Source of the DNA: Dirofilaria immitis
Taxonomy: Eukaryota > Nematoda > Chromadorea > Rhabditida > Onchocercidae
Length of the DNA stretch: 64,000 nt
Assembly: GCA_024305405.1 (NCBI GenBank)
Contig: JAKNDB010000098.1
Location: 2,560,501-2,624,500 of the forward strand
Direction: 5' to 3'
How positions within the stretch are numbered: the first letter of the stretch is position 1; every line of letters begins with the position of its first letter. Below, piece after piece: positions 31,278 to 45,585 of the stretch. The translations under genes were made by a program, and so were the position numbers. The notes beneath the pieces are model-generated. The model had not been told where the DNA came from and ran no database searches. It saw only the letters and a list, made by a program, of their open reading frames with translations.

Positions 31278-31674
31278 ACTCTGTTTTATCTCTTATATTT
31301 TATTGATTATTGCTTGATTAATGACTAAAAATATTTAATATAATTTGAATAAAATGTTTATAGTTGCAATTGAACTAAATATTGGATCCATTTTATCACT
31401 TATATTTTCATACATTTTTGTAATCCACTATATTCTATTTTTCACCGCATTCATCTATTTGTTATAATAGTTTTTCATCAATGATTCGAAAATGTTATTA
31501 ATATATTTATGAGCTTGTTTTACTCGAGTTTTTGCTCGGTTTTTTGATAATAATAACGTAGTGCCTTTGTTGTTGTTGTCCTTTGTTTCTATTGCAGTTG
31601 TTGTCATCTTATAACGCTTCTTGTTTCTTATGCTATAGGTTCCTCTTAATCATTTATTTCTTGTATTGACTACG

Positions 31675-31815
31675 ATATTCGCAAAAATCGCACTTATATG
31701 GTTTCTCACCTATATGTGTTTGATTATGTCTCTTCAGTTGATTGGGAAAATTGAATTCTTTATGGCATATATCGCCTTTTCATGGTTTCTCACCTTTATG
31801 TGTTTGATTACTTGG
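31675..31815 (-). pseudogene. Zinc-finger fragment (copy D)
   Basis: On the minus strand one finger can be read, CHKEFNFPNQLKRHNQTH, followed by the linker IGEKPYKC and CDFC. The linker on the other side, TGEKP, is cut by an in-frame TGA. There are no flanking exons, so this is a relic. Confidence 0.7.
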
Positions 31816-32295
31816 GTGATACATGAGGGCAATAAAGCTATAAGAAAGTAGTAAGATAGCAGCATATTCTCAAGCAATTTTCCCGGATAAATGGTGATGA
31901 TTATAATATGGAATAGAATTTGAAGTAAAATTTTGGAAATATTCCAGGAAGAATTTTTATAAATAGGTAAATCAGAAGAGAGCGAACTGTAGCAAATATT
32001 AAATATTATACTGATTTGGAGAGTTATTTAAAGCTGAATGCATGTGATCTATGAACAAACAAATTACACTGCCCTTAATCTTTTTGCATAATTATATAGG
32101 CTTTTTTATTGGCTAAATATGGCGATAAAAACGATTTATAGAATAAAAAGCAAGCTTGTTAATCTTTAATATTATAAATATTTTATGGATTAATGGAAAT
32201 TTTTTCCTAGCCTCATTGAAAATCATAGAATTATGTAAATTTATGTAAATAAGAATCATGACTGTATCCGTAATATCAATGTAATAGGTAGCAAA

Positions 32296-33479
32296 ATCCA
32301 GGTATTACTATTTAATTCCTTTCATTTCGAAATTTAAAATGAAATCAAGTGGATGAATTATTCATTGTCAAAAATATTTTTATTGATAGCGAAATTCTGA
32401 AATTCGTAGAAAGTTAAATACCTCAAAATTTGAAATGTGACTTTATTAAACTGATTCAAGATTAAAATCTTAATTTGTTGACCAAAAATTATTATATTTG
32501 CGAATTGAAAGCATCACATCTATTCAAAGTTTGCAGACGGAAAACCATTCAACGGTTGAAACATCAAACATTTTTGGAAAGTACGATTAAACGTAAATAT
32601 TCGTATACACCTCCATTCTATGGTGGTTTTGATTCTCTTGCATGATAATTTTAAATTTATTTGAAGGACTAACATCGATATTCGCATCGAGCGCCGAATC
32701 TTCTTAGGACATGTGAAAAATTCTCGGCGGTTAAGTCTTTCACTAGTTCAAAATGTACTGCTCTTGTGAAACATGTAAAAAGAGATTATCGTTGTTTATT
32801 GTAAAATTTCAACAATAGAGAAGGTAAATTTCATGCTCAACAGTTATTTATAATAAAAATTTTTCCTGAATTATTTCTTGACAGAGAATTAACTTACCAA
32901 ATTTCAGCTTATATCGAAAATTAAAATACAATAAAAGAATTTTAAATAGGCTAGATTTTGCTTCCGTCACTATCTTTTATTTAATTTTGTAATGAATGAT
33001 TCATCATAATGATGAGAAAAAAATAGCGATAAATAATTTGCATTTCTTACCACAAATATAATAATTCATTTCAAGAAATTTCGATATTTTTACTCAATCT
33101 TTATTAAATGAATTCTTCCTCAAAACAAAAAATCGCAACAATAAAAATTTGATAGAAAATTTGCTTAATAAAGTTTTTACTAAAATTAAATTAAGAATTG
33201 AATGAGCAGAAATTCAATGAATTTAATTTGAAACGATAATCAATTCATATGACTACTTCGATTGCAATCATATACAATATTTCAACTTGTTTTATATGTG
33301 CAGCATGAAAAATGAATGAAATATAAAAACAGAAACAAATTATTCAAGACGCGAAATGTCAAAAAAGCGAATAATAGTTTTGAAATGTCCTGTAGTAGTA
33401 TATATTTTATTAATTTTAAAAACGATTTTTCTATATTGAGATGGAAAGGAAGTTAATAACAATATTGAATTCTGCTGAA
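32296..33479. other. Centre of the zinc-finger inverted repeat
   Basis: Unique AT-rich sequence with no supported gene. A short slightly GC-richer stretch near 32540-32740 has local open frames but no recognisable domain. Confidence 0.5.
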
Positions 33480-34221
33480 AATCACATTGGTATTACAGAG
33501 ACAGTCATGACTTTTATTTGCATAAATTTACATAAATCTATGATTTTCGAGAGGCTATGAAAAATTTTCATTATTTCATAAAATATTTACAATATTCAAG
33601 ATTAACAAACTCGTTTTCTGTTCTATAAATCGTTTCCATCGCTGTATTTAGAGAATAAAAAAATTCACATAATTATGAAAAAAGATTAACTGTATTATAA
33701 TTCATCTGGTCATATCATAAATCATAGATCGCATGCTTATAGAAACTGTTTAAAATCAGTCTTTAAATAACTCACCAAATTATTATAACATTTAATACGT
33801 GCTACAGTTCACTGTCCTTTGATTTATATATTTTGTGAAAAAATTTCTAGAATATTTTCAAGAATTCTACACCAAATTCTATTCCATATATTAATCGCTA
33901 TCATTTATCCGTGGAAATTGATTGCAAATAAATTATTGCTTTGATTATAAAAATTAAATGTTTTCGTAATTTTTCGCTTTAACTAATAACAAAAAAATTA
34001 TAAAGAATATCATTCACTGTTTGTATTTTTTATCAATTTTTCTCATTAAACAATCAATCCTTTGCATTTAAACACTCTTGCTATAGTATAATATTAACTG
34101 TGTATTCTAATATCAGTAGAATTCCCTCGTAATTATTGAAACTGTTCAAAAATTTCGAAAAAATTAATCATCAAATAACTTAATATGGAATGAATCATTT
34201 CGCATAATTTTACGCGCTAAA

Positions 34222-34482
34222 TGGAAATGTTCATCAATAGCGAAAGGAATGAATGACCAGTTAGTTCTAAATGAATATAATCGAAAACATTCAAACGAAA
34301 AATGGTTCAAACACGATATATGCAATGCACAATTCAATCAACGCAGCAGTTTAAAAAGACGTCATCAGACAAATACAGATGCGAAACTATTGAGATGCGA
34401 TGTATGCAGTAAGGAATCTAGTTTTGCCAGCTATCTGAAAACACATTACCGAATACATACAAGCGAGACATCATTCGAATAG
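34222..34482 (+). pseudogene. Truncated zinc-finger copy C
   Basis: This lies opposite copy A in the outer inverted repeat. From ATG 34249 it reads MNDQLVLNEYNRKHSNEKW, a degenerate finger (HDICNAQFNQRSSLKR), then CDVCSKESSFASYLKTHYRIH, where the expected Phe is Ser, and stops at 34480-34482. Only two fingers remain, against eight in copy A. The position matching the copy A acceptor (TTTACG) has lost its AG. Confidence 0.75.
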
Positions 34483-34514
34483 AAAAGCTGATTGAGGGTA
34501 AAGATGGTAATTAC

Positions 34515-34596
34515 CGATCTGTTGTCGTGAAGATATAGAATGACATGCATTTAACGCGCGCTGTAAGACATCTGCATCCTTTAGAGATTTCCGGAT
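34515..34596 (-). other. Possible isolated exon (minus strand), unrecognised
   Basis: An 82-bp minus-strand segment is bounded by a TTTCAG acceptor and a GTAATT donor. It reads as one open frame, IRKSLKDADVLQRALNACH followed by SISSRQQI, and is helical in character. It lies in a less AT-rich island (about 34500-34640) next to truncated copy C. I found no neighbouring exon, so it may be a fragment carried in with the duplications. Confidence 0.3.
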
Positions 34597-37017
34597 CTGA
34601 AAGCCAGGCATCTAAATTCTTGCCACCAACCAAGTGTCGTTGAAAAAGCGAAGAAATCTCTTTGATAACTAAAATTTGGATCGAGAGGTTGTAAATTATA
34701 TAAGTTATTACGTTCATGCGTTCCAAATACTCGATGATATTGTGACCTCAAAACTAACCTTCATGGCGCAAAAAATTTTAATCAATAATTTTATTTTGAT
34801 TAGATGGGCTCATGAGGTCAATTGGAGGGCACCGGATATCTTTGGATAGCTTTTGTAATCTTGAGTTATTTTGTCGTTATTAGAATTTCTTATTGTATCA
34901 TTAATATTCTAATTTGTTGCATTCCTTGACGTATTAATTAAAGTTATCGTAATAAAGTTTTGATCAACCAAGTTTGAGATGCTATCATTGAAAAGCAAAA
35001 GAATTTTCAATTTTTGTTACGGTTAAAGAAAATCAACGACGCGATACATTGATCAACAGGTATATCAAATAATATGATTTAGTAATGTAAAATTATTGTG
35101 AGTTTTTTTTTTCAATAATCCTCGGATCACAACTTACATTTTCTGTGACAGTTATGTTTAAAAATGAATTTTAACGGATTGAAAACTATAATAATGCTAT
35201 GAATTTTTTCCAAGAATTCTCGGATCACAATTTCAATCTTCATCAGCGACTATTTATTTAGAAATAAATCTAACGAAATCGGAATAGAGCATAAATCGAA
35301 AGGATTAGTCAATGTATTTTGAATTTTTAGGCAATTCGCCTGTTATTTGTTAGCAATCAAAAATACTAATGATAAACTTTATCAAGCAAAAAAAATCAAT
35401 CAATTATGACCAAAGCAATCACTTAGTTAGCCAATAAATCAATCGGTAAATAAGCAATCGATTTTTAGAAAGAGGAAAAAAACGGCCAAGTTCGTAAAAA
35501 AATAATATAAGGATCGGAGTAAAAGGAAGAAAACTTTGTAAAACTTGAATGTAATTTAGAAAAAAAAAAGAAGAAAAATGAGAAAATGATATGAAATTTA
35601 ATATAGTCTTATACAGACAGAAATTCAATAATTTATAAAAAAATAATTTCAATAATAAATGATATTATTAGGTAAAAAAAAATTTGTTAAAAATAGGAAA
35701 ATTTTTACCAAAATATGCAACTTTATAAAAATATTATCTTTACTTAACTGGTTTATCTATTACTAACTAATCAGTTAATCCATTACATTCTTAATATGCT
35801 TTAACAAAAACCGTTTAAAATTTGTTTTCAGATCAACTCTGATTTCTAGATCATTAAAAATTATAATCGAGAGATGAGAATAATTTGAAAAATATTCTAA
35901 AACAATAAAAAAAAAGTAATATTAAGAGAATGGCCTAACTACTTGGAAAGAAGAATTAAAAGTCATAACTTGTTATTCATTTAATCAATAATTTTGTTTG
36001 AAAATGATGTAAAAATTTATTTTTGAAATTTAGAATGACTGAATATAACAAGACAAATAATTGAACGAAATTAATATCAGAATTTGAGGATATTAAACTT
36101 AAAGCTCTAATGTTTTCTAGTGAAAAGTTTGATGTTGATGAGGAAAAGAGATTGCATAATTTTTAAAAAATTTATTTCCGCGAAAAGGATTTTCTCAATA
36201 TTTCAAACTTTAAATTATGTAATTCAATAATTGATGAAATATTACAAATATTATCTGAATAGAAACGACGAAAATGAAAAGTTTTTACGAAAATAGAAAG
36301 TAAAACGGTCCAACTATTCTGGACCAAAGAAAAATAAAAACAAATGTATGAAACGAAATTGACAAAATTTTAATCAAATATAAAACAGATATTTTAGCTT
36401 AATATCAAAAAAATGAAATTGAATTAAGTCGAAAATATGAATTAAGCTGTATAAAACTAAAAATTTTATTATCACACAACAAATAAATAATAGATGATGT
36501 TCATTGTAATGCAAACTTCTCGAAATTATTATTAATTTTGCTCTACTTTTTTCCCTCAACTATTCCGACGAATCTATTTCCATTATTTGGAGTATTGATA
36601 ATAGTGATGGAAAGTTATTCGAGATATATTTGTTATGAATATTTCATTTCAACAATTTGTTTAAATCTTTTATTTCTCGATTATTATCACGAATCATTCA
36701 TATTTCTTCCGTAACGTATCTTGCAATCGTTAATCTTAATTTTAAGATCTCATTATCAAAACATTTTGATAATGATTTCATTTTGAAAAATGAGAGATTA
36801 TTAAAATTAAAAAGAATCGAAAGTATTCAATACTGTTTTACTGGATGAATTATCTGTTATGTGTAATCATATCATTTTTTTTTACGTTATATCATTTTTA
36901 CCAAAAATTTTATATTTAACCGATGTATTGATTATTGTAGAAGTGTTTGCCCGCTGTTATTACTTAATTCATTTCCTATTTATTTTGATCTACAGAAAGA
37001 CATTTTCTCGAATTATC
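34597..37017. other. Intergenic, zinc-finger cluster to BRAP
   Basis: AT-rich, no supported gene. A short repeated motif CTCGGATCACAA occurs at about 35121 and 35219. The nearest BRAP exon is preceded by a CTACAG site. Confidence 0.6.
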
Positions 37018-40000
37018 ATGCAAAAGATGGATATTCATGAAAGCGAAAGCAAAAGTTCTCTCGAGGTATTTTCATACAGATTGTTTTTGTTTATTTTTAA
37101 ATTCAAATCATTTAATATTAGCATAATTTTTAAAATTTTTGGCTTATTTAAAAATTCATAAACATCAATTTATTTTTTACTTACGCTAAAATTGACTCTA
37201 ATAAAATGAATGATTCCAATGGAATTAATGGATTCTAATGGAATGAATTGATTTGAATTAAATGGATTGATTCTCATACGAGGTATTTTCATCACTCTCA
37301 TACGAGATTCATCACTTTATTCAATTCTATGGAATTTTTCAAAAAAATAATTCACCATCACTTCCCATAATTCTATGGAATTTTCCGTAACTGAAACAAG
37401 AAATAAAATTTCTTCGCAACTTCGGCAAAATCGCATAAAACATATCATAGTAACATAAAATGTCTTTTACGTAAATCGCTGCGAAACCGTAGGTTTGAAA
37501 ACGATTTGCTATAGTGCTACGATGCGATGATTTATTTGGATTTTAGAAACACTTATGAAAATCGGTGAGGGATTATTGGTTATTAAAATTAGTCTTTAAG
37601 TTTTTATTCTTTCGCATTATTTTTGTCATTACTCATTTCATTCAACAAACTTTAAAAAACCAGGAAGAAAGGATTTGAAAGAGACAAATATTTAAGGGAA
37701 AAATGAGCATAAGTTTCATTTTTATGAAAAAAAAGTTCGAAAATCAATTTACAAAATTGCGGTTGAAGTTCTAAATTTTTAACATGAATTGAAATAGTAG
37801 TATAAATCAAAAACTTTCGCTAGATAGTCGTTTTGATTTCTGCAAAATAATTTTGCAAATAAATCAAAAACTTTTGCTAGATAGTCGTTTTGATTTCTGC
37901 AAAATAATTTTGCACTATTTGAATATTCTATTTAGAACAGTACTACTTTTGTTTTCTGTTTTCAGTTAATGAACAAAGTGACTCCGATTACAATACGTTT
38001 GGAAATACAAGCTGGTGCACCGTTTATTGAGTTCGAGTTTACCGGTTCAAACGGTTATTTATTGTTTTGTTTGAAGAATGCATTTTGAAGATAATTTATG
38101 GAATAGGGCTTATAATTTATTCTTGAATTTTTTAAAGGTAGTTTTCTTGAAAATTAAAAACATCTGAAGTAAATTTCCTGAGATTAATTTTTTTTTTTTT
38201 TAGAAATAAAATATAAAACGCAGCTTGAAAAGAAATTAATGGCTGAAGGAGAAAAATACAAGGATGTAAATGCTCAATCTAAAATTGAAGACGATTCTTC
38301 ATTGTCAAATGCTACGGCTAAGACGACAGAAACGGTTACATTTGTTTTTTTTTTTGAAATTTATTATGTTTAATTGAAAACATTTCATTGCCGGCATATG
38401 CAGTATAACCAAAGCTTATAACAGTGATATGTGCATGAATACATTTAAAACTTATGCCGTTATAGCGTTATTCAGGTTGAACAGTCGTCATTGCGGGCAC
38501 AATGCTTAGGCAGTCGGGAATATACCGAAGTAACTGTGCAGACTTTCACTAAGGATGAGGCGGCATCGAATAAGCAAAAATCTCTCACCTCGGATGATCA
38601 AGAGGAATCCGTACAAACAATGGCTTCCGGTTCTTCGCTATCTTCGAAAGCTAATGAAGGGTCGGGTTAGTTGAAATGATTAATTTTGTTCGAGTAATAT
38701 TAATATTATAATTTGGCTCATAGTTTTTTTTATATTTATTTCTCTTTGGAGAACCAAGTTTAGATCCAGTCAGGTAAAACAAATTCCAATAAGCAGGAAT
38801 GATTCTTTCATTATTACAAATAACAGATGACATCCACAATACGTTATTGATCAGAACAATATTCTTCTTGAAGTTTTGAATGTGATTTATTATTTTTTAG
38901 ATGTATGCAATATATCATTCTTTTCCGGGAATCCATTCGTTGAAAAAACATCAGGAATCCTTCATTTTTACAAAAAAAAGTACATTTTTCATTTCTTTTA
39001 AATTTCTAAATTTCATCAATTATTTCATTAAGTTTTTAGAGTTTTTAAAATATGGATCAGTTACACTGCTAAATAAATAAAAGAACAAACAATCATCTTC
39101 AGAGAAACGAGTTCAGCAGTTGATAAAAATGATTGTTCAATACTGTGTATGTTAGGAGTCCCATCGATACTTTCATGTCGCGAATTGCTAAGATTTGTTG
39201 CTCCAAGTTCACAATATATTACTGCAATGAAAGTAATACGTGATTCAACACCAAATCAGTATATGACTATTATCTACTTCCGATCTCCTGTAAGTATGGC
39301 AAATAAAGATTTAAACTTTATGACTATAACAGTATGACTATACTTTTCTTTTAAGATAGTATTTCATAATCTTAAATTGATCCTTCTTGTTGTGTTTTAA
39401 AGAGTGGCACAGAATAATGAAGATTATTTTCCATTTTTTTTTATTTTTAATTTATTTCAGGATGCCGCTGTTCGTTTTTACGACGAATACAATGGTGTAA
39501 CATACAATGCAATCGAGCCAGAAGAATGTTGCCTCGTATTCGTTGAAAAAATCGAATCGGTAGATTCTTTCATTTATTCTCATCCTGAGTGAAGATATTA
39601 TTATGAAGATTATCATTAATAGTACATTTTTTCAAATTTTTTTGGTTCTTAAACATTTTTCTTTTATGTTCAATTTTCTTCACAATTTGTATTCGCATGA
39701 TAAAATTTATTTCAAGAATTCTGTAAATTATAGCTGCAATTTATAGCGTAGAAAAAAAAGGTAGAATACGAGGATGAAAAAGAAGAAGAAATTTCTTTCA
39801 TTTGTAATTGTAGGATTTCTTAATTTTCAAGGTTCATGAAGAAGCTGGTGGCAGCCTACCTGTTGAAAACATGACAGAACTGCCAACATGTGCAGTCTGT
39901 TTGGAGCGCATGGACGATGGTGTTCTGACTATTCTGTGTAACCATACTTTTCATGCTCAATGTTTAGAGCAGTGGGCGGATACAACGTAAGATATAGTTT

Positions 40001-42092
40001 ATTTTGATTTTCAAAATTCTTATGTTGAGTTCTCATGATTTTTTATTTATTCATAAATGTGTTTTCTTTTTTCTTCATATTTTCAGATGTCCAGTATGTC
40101 GATATAGTCAAACACCTGAATTGGTAGCAGATCAAAAGTGCTCTGTTTGCGGAAAAACTACAGATCTGTGGATATGCTTAGTTTGTGGAAATATTGGTTG
40201 CGGTCGATATGTTGAAGGTCATGCTTATAGGTTAGCATTGATTAGCTATTTAATATTTACGTTAATCTTATGTTGCATTATTCATCCTTCCAATGTAATT
40301 GACGATTTGATTATTTCACCCACCAAAAAAGATAAAAGATATAACTTATGATTGTTTAGCAAGGGACGTAATTTACGCTTTTTTCAAAACCTTTGTTTAT
40401 TTTTCTTCCGCTTAACGCTTGAGCATTTCTACAATTCCAAATCTCATTCGACAAATGAATCTTAACAACAGAAACAGTATTTATCGTTTTTTTTCGTTGT
40501 AGACATTTTGAAACAACTTCACACACATTCACTCTGGAAATTGGTGGTGAGCGTGTATGGGATTATGCAGGTGATAATTACGTGCATCGGTTGATACAAA
40601 GCTCACCTGATGGCAAAATGGTTGAATATAGGAGAAGTGGCGGTAATGATAGCAGTGTATGTTCATTCTAATTAGGCAATGTAGGAAATTATATTCTCTC
40701 TGCGAAGCATCTTGCTGTAAAAATTATTCTTTATTTAAATTTTAAACTGTGATGGAAATCTTTTAGGAAAATTCGGGCGAAAAATTAGAATCGATTCAGG
40801 TGGAATATGCTTGCTTGCTTACGAGTCAACTAGAATATCAAAGAATATTTTATGAGAACAAAATGAATGAACAGGAACGACTATTTAGCGTGTTAGAAAA
40901 GCATAACCAGGCTCAGGTTTGTTTTTTCGTATAGAAATAAAGTTTGCAAGATTTGAGAAAAAACTTCATGTTTTCTTTAACTAGTGACTCATCAATAACG
41001 CCTATCATTGATCGGCAATATGTAAAGTAAAAGTTTTCTTCTTTCATATAACACTATGTTGCGATATATTTTTCAGAGTGTTAGAAAGTTTCTTCTTTAT
41101 TCAGAATGATGAATTAGCTGTTGAGCAGACGTGTTCGGAAAAAATCTTTCTTAAATTTGATCTAATTTAAATAATAAATTAGTTTGTAGGTTGACAATCT
41201 TGAAAGAGAAGTCGATGAAATGCGAGATGAATGCGAAAAATTGAAGAAAAATTTGGCCTCTTGTATGCAACAGCGGAGTAATATTGAAAAAAACATCATA
41301 ATACTCAAAATAAATTGAATAAAGTAATAATCCTTTCCCAAATATATTTGGTATCCACCATTTATTGGTAAAATTATGATAGCATATACTCACGATTATT
41401 TTCTGTCTTATTGAGATTAAATATCTCAGGTTCTAAATCGTAGAAATCATTCGAGAAGTTTCGGATAATTATTCGGCAGTTTTCGATTTTCACTTGCTCA
41501 TCATTGAAGCTTTTAATATGTATAGGTGCTGGGAGAATTGGAGGAGGAACGTACTTTAAACAAGTTATTACGATCCGATCAGGAAAAATGGTCTGCGAAA
41601 TTAGCGGAAATGGAGGCGAAAAATATCAGTTTGAATGAAAAATATGCTGCTGTAAGTTCATTGTAAATTATTAAGTTCAAAAGCCTTTAATACATATTGT
41701 TTTTTTTTCAGACGGTGAACGATCTCAATGAACAAATTCGAGATTTAATGATGCATTTCGAAGCTGAAACTAAAATACAAAATGCACTTGAGATGAATAA
41801 AATTACCGAACAGGTTTTTTTCACATTAAGTTGTTGTGATTTGACAAACCATAACTGGGCAGATAATAATTACGAGACAAAGAGGTTAGGCGTTATTTGT
41901 AGCTGCAATTCATTAGTAACTTATAATATTTATAGTCTGGATTAATGCTATTAGTTTACTAATAAAATTATCAAATTTTAAACGTATAGAATTTTTTTTT
42001 CGATTTTTCAGGAAGTTAATGAAAGTAGCGTGACTGTGGCAGATCCGCCCCAACATAGTTCAATGAAAAGCCGCAGGCGTAAGAAGAAATAA
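37018..42092 (+). CDS. BRAP: BRCA1-associated protein homologue (BRAP/IMP), RING-type E3 ligase
   Basis: BRAP is a cytoplasmic Ras-responsive E3 ligase that restrains KSR/MAPK signalling and retains nuclear-localisation signals. Exons: 37018-37065 (tentative first), 37966-38044, 38204-38334, 38476-38665, 38901-38979, 39103-39289, 39461-39559, 39814-39986, 40087-40230, 40503-40656, 40767-40916, 41190-41323, 41526-41651, 41712-41813, 42012-42092 (TAA), about 625 aa (human 592). Visible parts: [11 protein letters not shown] and [11 protein letters not shown] of the BRAP2 RNA-recognition-like domain; RING CAVC...CNHTFHAQC...CPVC; ZnF-UBP CSVCG...[12 protein letters not shown]...[18 protein letters not shown]; a long coiled coil; and the basic end SRRRKKK. 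Exon 41190-41323 has a one-base break in the A7 run at 41287-41293; with one more A the coiled coil continues and phase is kept. Exon 8 could instead start at 39832 after TTTCAAG, also in frame. The N-terminal exons before ISFFSG are species-specific and less sure. Confidence 0.9.
37804..37917. repeat. 57-bp tandem duplication in BRAP intron 1
   Basis: Units 37804-37860 and 37861-37917 both contain GCTAGATAGTCGTTTTGATT and differ by one base in the compared part (CTTTCGC versus CTTTTGC). Confidence 0.92.
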
Positions 42093-45000
42093 CTTTGACA
42101 TATCATAGAAAATAATAATATATAAAAATAGGAAAACTTAACTGTTTTCTTTTATTTTCTTTTCACGTTGGTTGTGCCATTTTGTATAGTCGGTTTTCAA
42201 ACTAAAGCATTATTTCAAACTTTGTTCAAAATGTTTTGAGCAAAAAACTGCCATTTTTTAGTCTATTTATGGTCATTCATTATCTTATATTTTACGTAAT
42301 ATTTGTCGCTGCTAATATCATCATTTCATATTGCTGAAATGAAATATAAAACAAATCATAGTTTAAACCATATCCAATTTACTATTTAGAAAATATATCA
42401 CATGTATAAATGTTTATATAGTTTAAGATCACATACATAATTGTTGATGTTTTATTTCAAAATTTGAATAGATCATTGATTTCTAAAATTGATGAGATTA
42501 TATATTTAATCTAATAATATATCGGAAGGTTAGATTTTATTCTTCCATCTTATTGGGTCATTGAAAATCTGTATTTTTAGGTGTAAATTTTATATTTCTA
42601 TGTCATTCATCATTTCATGTTTTTGTTATTGTGTTAGGGATTTATTTCTCGAGTATGACGATGACCTATTTTTGAACAATAGATGGAGGAATGAGAAGAT
42701 TCGTGGAGCAATATGTCTAATTGTTTAAAAACGTTTTGACCTTCGAATGATGATAGTTTCTTCTCTTGATGGCATTAAAATCATCAGAAATATCTGTTCC
42801 TTCATTAAATTCGAATCAAAAAAAAACAAAGAATTATATAGAATGAGAAATGGCAATGATTCATAGTAATCTAGGTCAACATTATTATCATTTTCATCTG
42901 TAGTACAACCAACGATCCATAGATATATTAGTGTCGATGGCACATTTGGTACTTAAACTATTCCTTCTCATTTTCCAACATTTATAAATAGCATTGTTTA
43001 TTTATTCGATCTTTATTGCTAAATTTTTCCGTTGTAAGTCTTATCATTTGAATAATTAATTTCCTATTGTTTATTATTGTATGATATTAAAGTGTTGCAC
43101 AATATTACTTTATCAATTTATTTTGTCCGATGTTTTTCTTTTTTTTGATTGATTGATCAATTATACATATTATTTTTATGTTTTGCAATGATTGTAACAT
43201 TCAAATAAAGAGAGAAAAAAGAAAGTATTAAATAAAAAATTTCTCATATCAATTTAAATGATATAAATAATTTTACATTTTATCATTATTTTGTACACTT
43301 AAAATTATCTACAACACATACTATCCTATCCGTTCTTATCAATTTTCGAGAGAAAGAAAAATAATGATAATCCATTTTTCATCAATAAAAATTCATACAA
43401 TTCAAAATTGAATGAAAAAGAAAGATGATGCTTTTCTTTTCTTTTTTTTTTGTTTTTATTTTTGTTCACTAAAAATATTAACAATTTTTAACAATCAAAA
43501 AATATATTTTGGTTGTTAAAAAGAAAAACTGAACAGGAAGTTTTTATTTTTTTTCATTCTTTTTCATCATTTCTTATCATTTTTTTTTTTTTTTGCTGAA
43601 CTGATTCATTTTTCTCGCTAAGAAATGTTATTATCTCTCCTTTATTTCCTTTTTTTTTTTTTCATCAATTGGCTTTTTTTTTTTATTTTGAAAATTTTCC
43701 TAACATTATTTTGCTGATTCATTTGATCAGGAAGAAAAAGAAAAAAAATTTTCTGCTAATATTCATGAAATATATATATATAAACAACAAATCAAAAAAA
43801 AAAAAAAAAGAATAGAACAAAATTTAAAAGGTAAGCTTATTTTTCGAGATTTTTTCAATCCATATCAACATAAATCATTTGCTCGTCTTCCTCTCTTTCT
43901 TTCGCTCTCTCTCTCTCTCCTTTTCCCTTCCTCTTCCATTTTCTTTCCCTTTCTCTCTCTCTCTCTCTCTTTCTGTTTTAAATTATTAAATTTTTAGAAA
44001 TTTCTTTCCAATCAATTTGTTTGTTTGAAGAAAACTTTTTCCAACTAACTAACCTATTTGATAAATAAATCCTAACTTCAGATCTTAATGATAAATTGAA
44101 AATTTTCTGATAACAATCGTTTTCGATTTAAAAAAAAAAAAAAAAAAACAAAATAACAAATTTTGTTCTTTTAACAAATTGTTATTTAAAAATTTCTTTC
44201 TTTTTTTTCTTTTACTTTCCAACAAAATTTTATTAAAAAATCATTTTCTTTTTTGGGAAAAAAATTGTTTCTATCAAAATTTCATCTTTTACCAATAAAT
44301 TTTTAATTCATTTCATTATCGGATAAAAAGTTTTAATTTTATAAAAAATTTAAAAAATAATTTATTCGATATTAGATTATATCAATGATAAGAATTATTG
44401 ATATAAAAAAACTTCAATCATCAAATGCCGTTGATCATTTCCTCTTGATCCAATTGCACTCTTACGGTAATTATTTTTTTTTTTGAATTATAAAATGAAA
44501 ATTATTATAAATTTTTAGTGGTAATAAAATCGATAAATAATTATTAGTGCTATTTACCTTTTCTATTAAAATTCACCTTTTTTTTTTCGCGAACTGAATT
44601 TTCAATCATTTCGTATAATAATAGGTAATAATTTTTTTACCGTAATATTTGCACCGAATACCGTAATACATTTGTATTAAATTTTATTTTTCTACTTTTT
44701 TTCTTACATTTAATAATTATTTTATTAAATGTAAAATATATACACATATATCATATAATAATATGAAATATTAGTATCAATTTTAAATAATCAATCATTA
44801 AAAAAAAAATTTTTTTCAAAATACCGTATTCTTCTTTTCTGTAATATCATTATAAATCGTTATAAACCATTGTTGTCAGTTGTTCAAAATATTTTTTAAT
44901 AAATTTCTAAAATTATTTAATACAATAACTCATTCCTGAAATATTCAAACGAACATATTATTTTATGTTTACTATTTTGATTTCATCACTTATATTTTAT

Positions 45001-45099
45001 AATTTTCTTATTGAAGGAAAATATATTATTCTAGGTTTGATTTAATTTGTTAAAAATTGAATCTCTTTGTTAAAATAATCATCCAAAATTCAAAATCTA

Positions 45100-45235
45100 A
45101 TTTATTGTTAAACTATTTATCCGAAATTCCGAATCTAATTGATTGTTGAACTATTTATTCGAAATTCAAAATTTAATTGTCAAACTTATTTATTCGAAAT
45201 TCCGAATCTAATCACTAAACTGTTTACTCGGAATT
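45100..45235. repeat. Degenerate tandem repeat, about 45 bp, 3 copies
   Basis: (T)ATTCGAAATTC(A/C)(A/G)AATCTAAT recurs with TTGTTAAAC/TTGTTGAAC/CACTAAAC between. Confidence 0.75.
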
Positions 45236-45494
45236 CATTATAATACGCTTATTTTGATTAAATTTTTTTAAATTAATGATAAACGAATTAAATTCGAACA
45301 AACATTTTTACATTGTTTAAAAATTATTTATATAATTTTAATGTTATTTGTTTTGTTTTGTTTTTTTTTTTTTTTTAAATTAGATCAATGATCGGAAAAA
45401 AATTTATTTTGCATATCAAAAAAATATTTATACATTCATTTTTTTATGAAAATTTGTTAATTTATTGAATTTTTAATCAATGGAGATTTGTTGT

Positions 45495-45585
45495 CGATAT
45501 TGTTATTGTTATTGTTGTTGTTGTTATTGTTGTTGCTGTTGTTATTGTTGTTGTTGTTGTTGTTATTGTTATTATTGTTGTTTAT
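45495..45585. repeat. TTG/TTA trinucleotide tract
   Basis: Runs of TTGTTGTTATTGTTG-type triplets extend for about 90 bp. Confidence 0.93.

Noticed and set aside
32540..32645. Short frame ending SYTPPFYGGFDSLA.
   Set aside because: It is fewer than 40 codons with no flanking splice sites or family match; at most a relic within the zinc-finger cluster.
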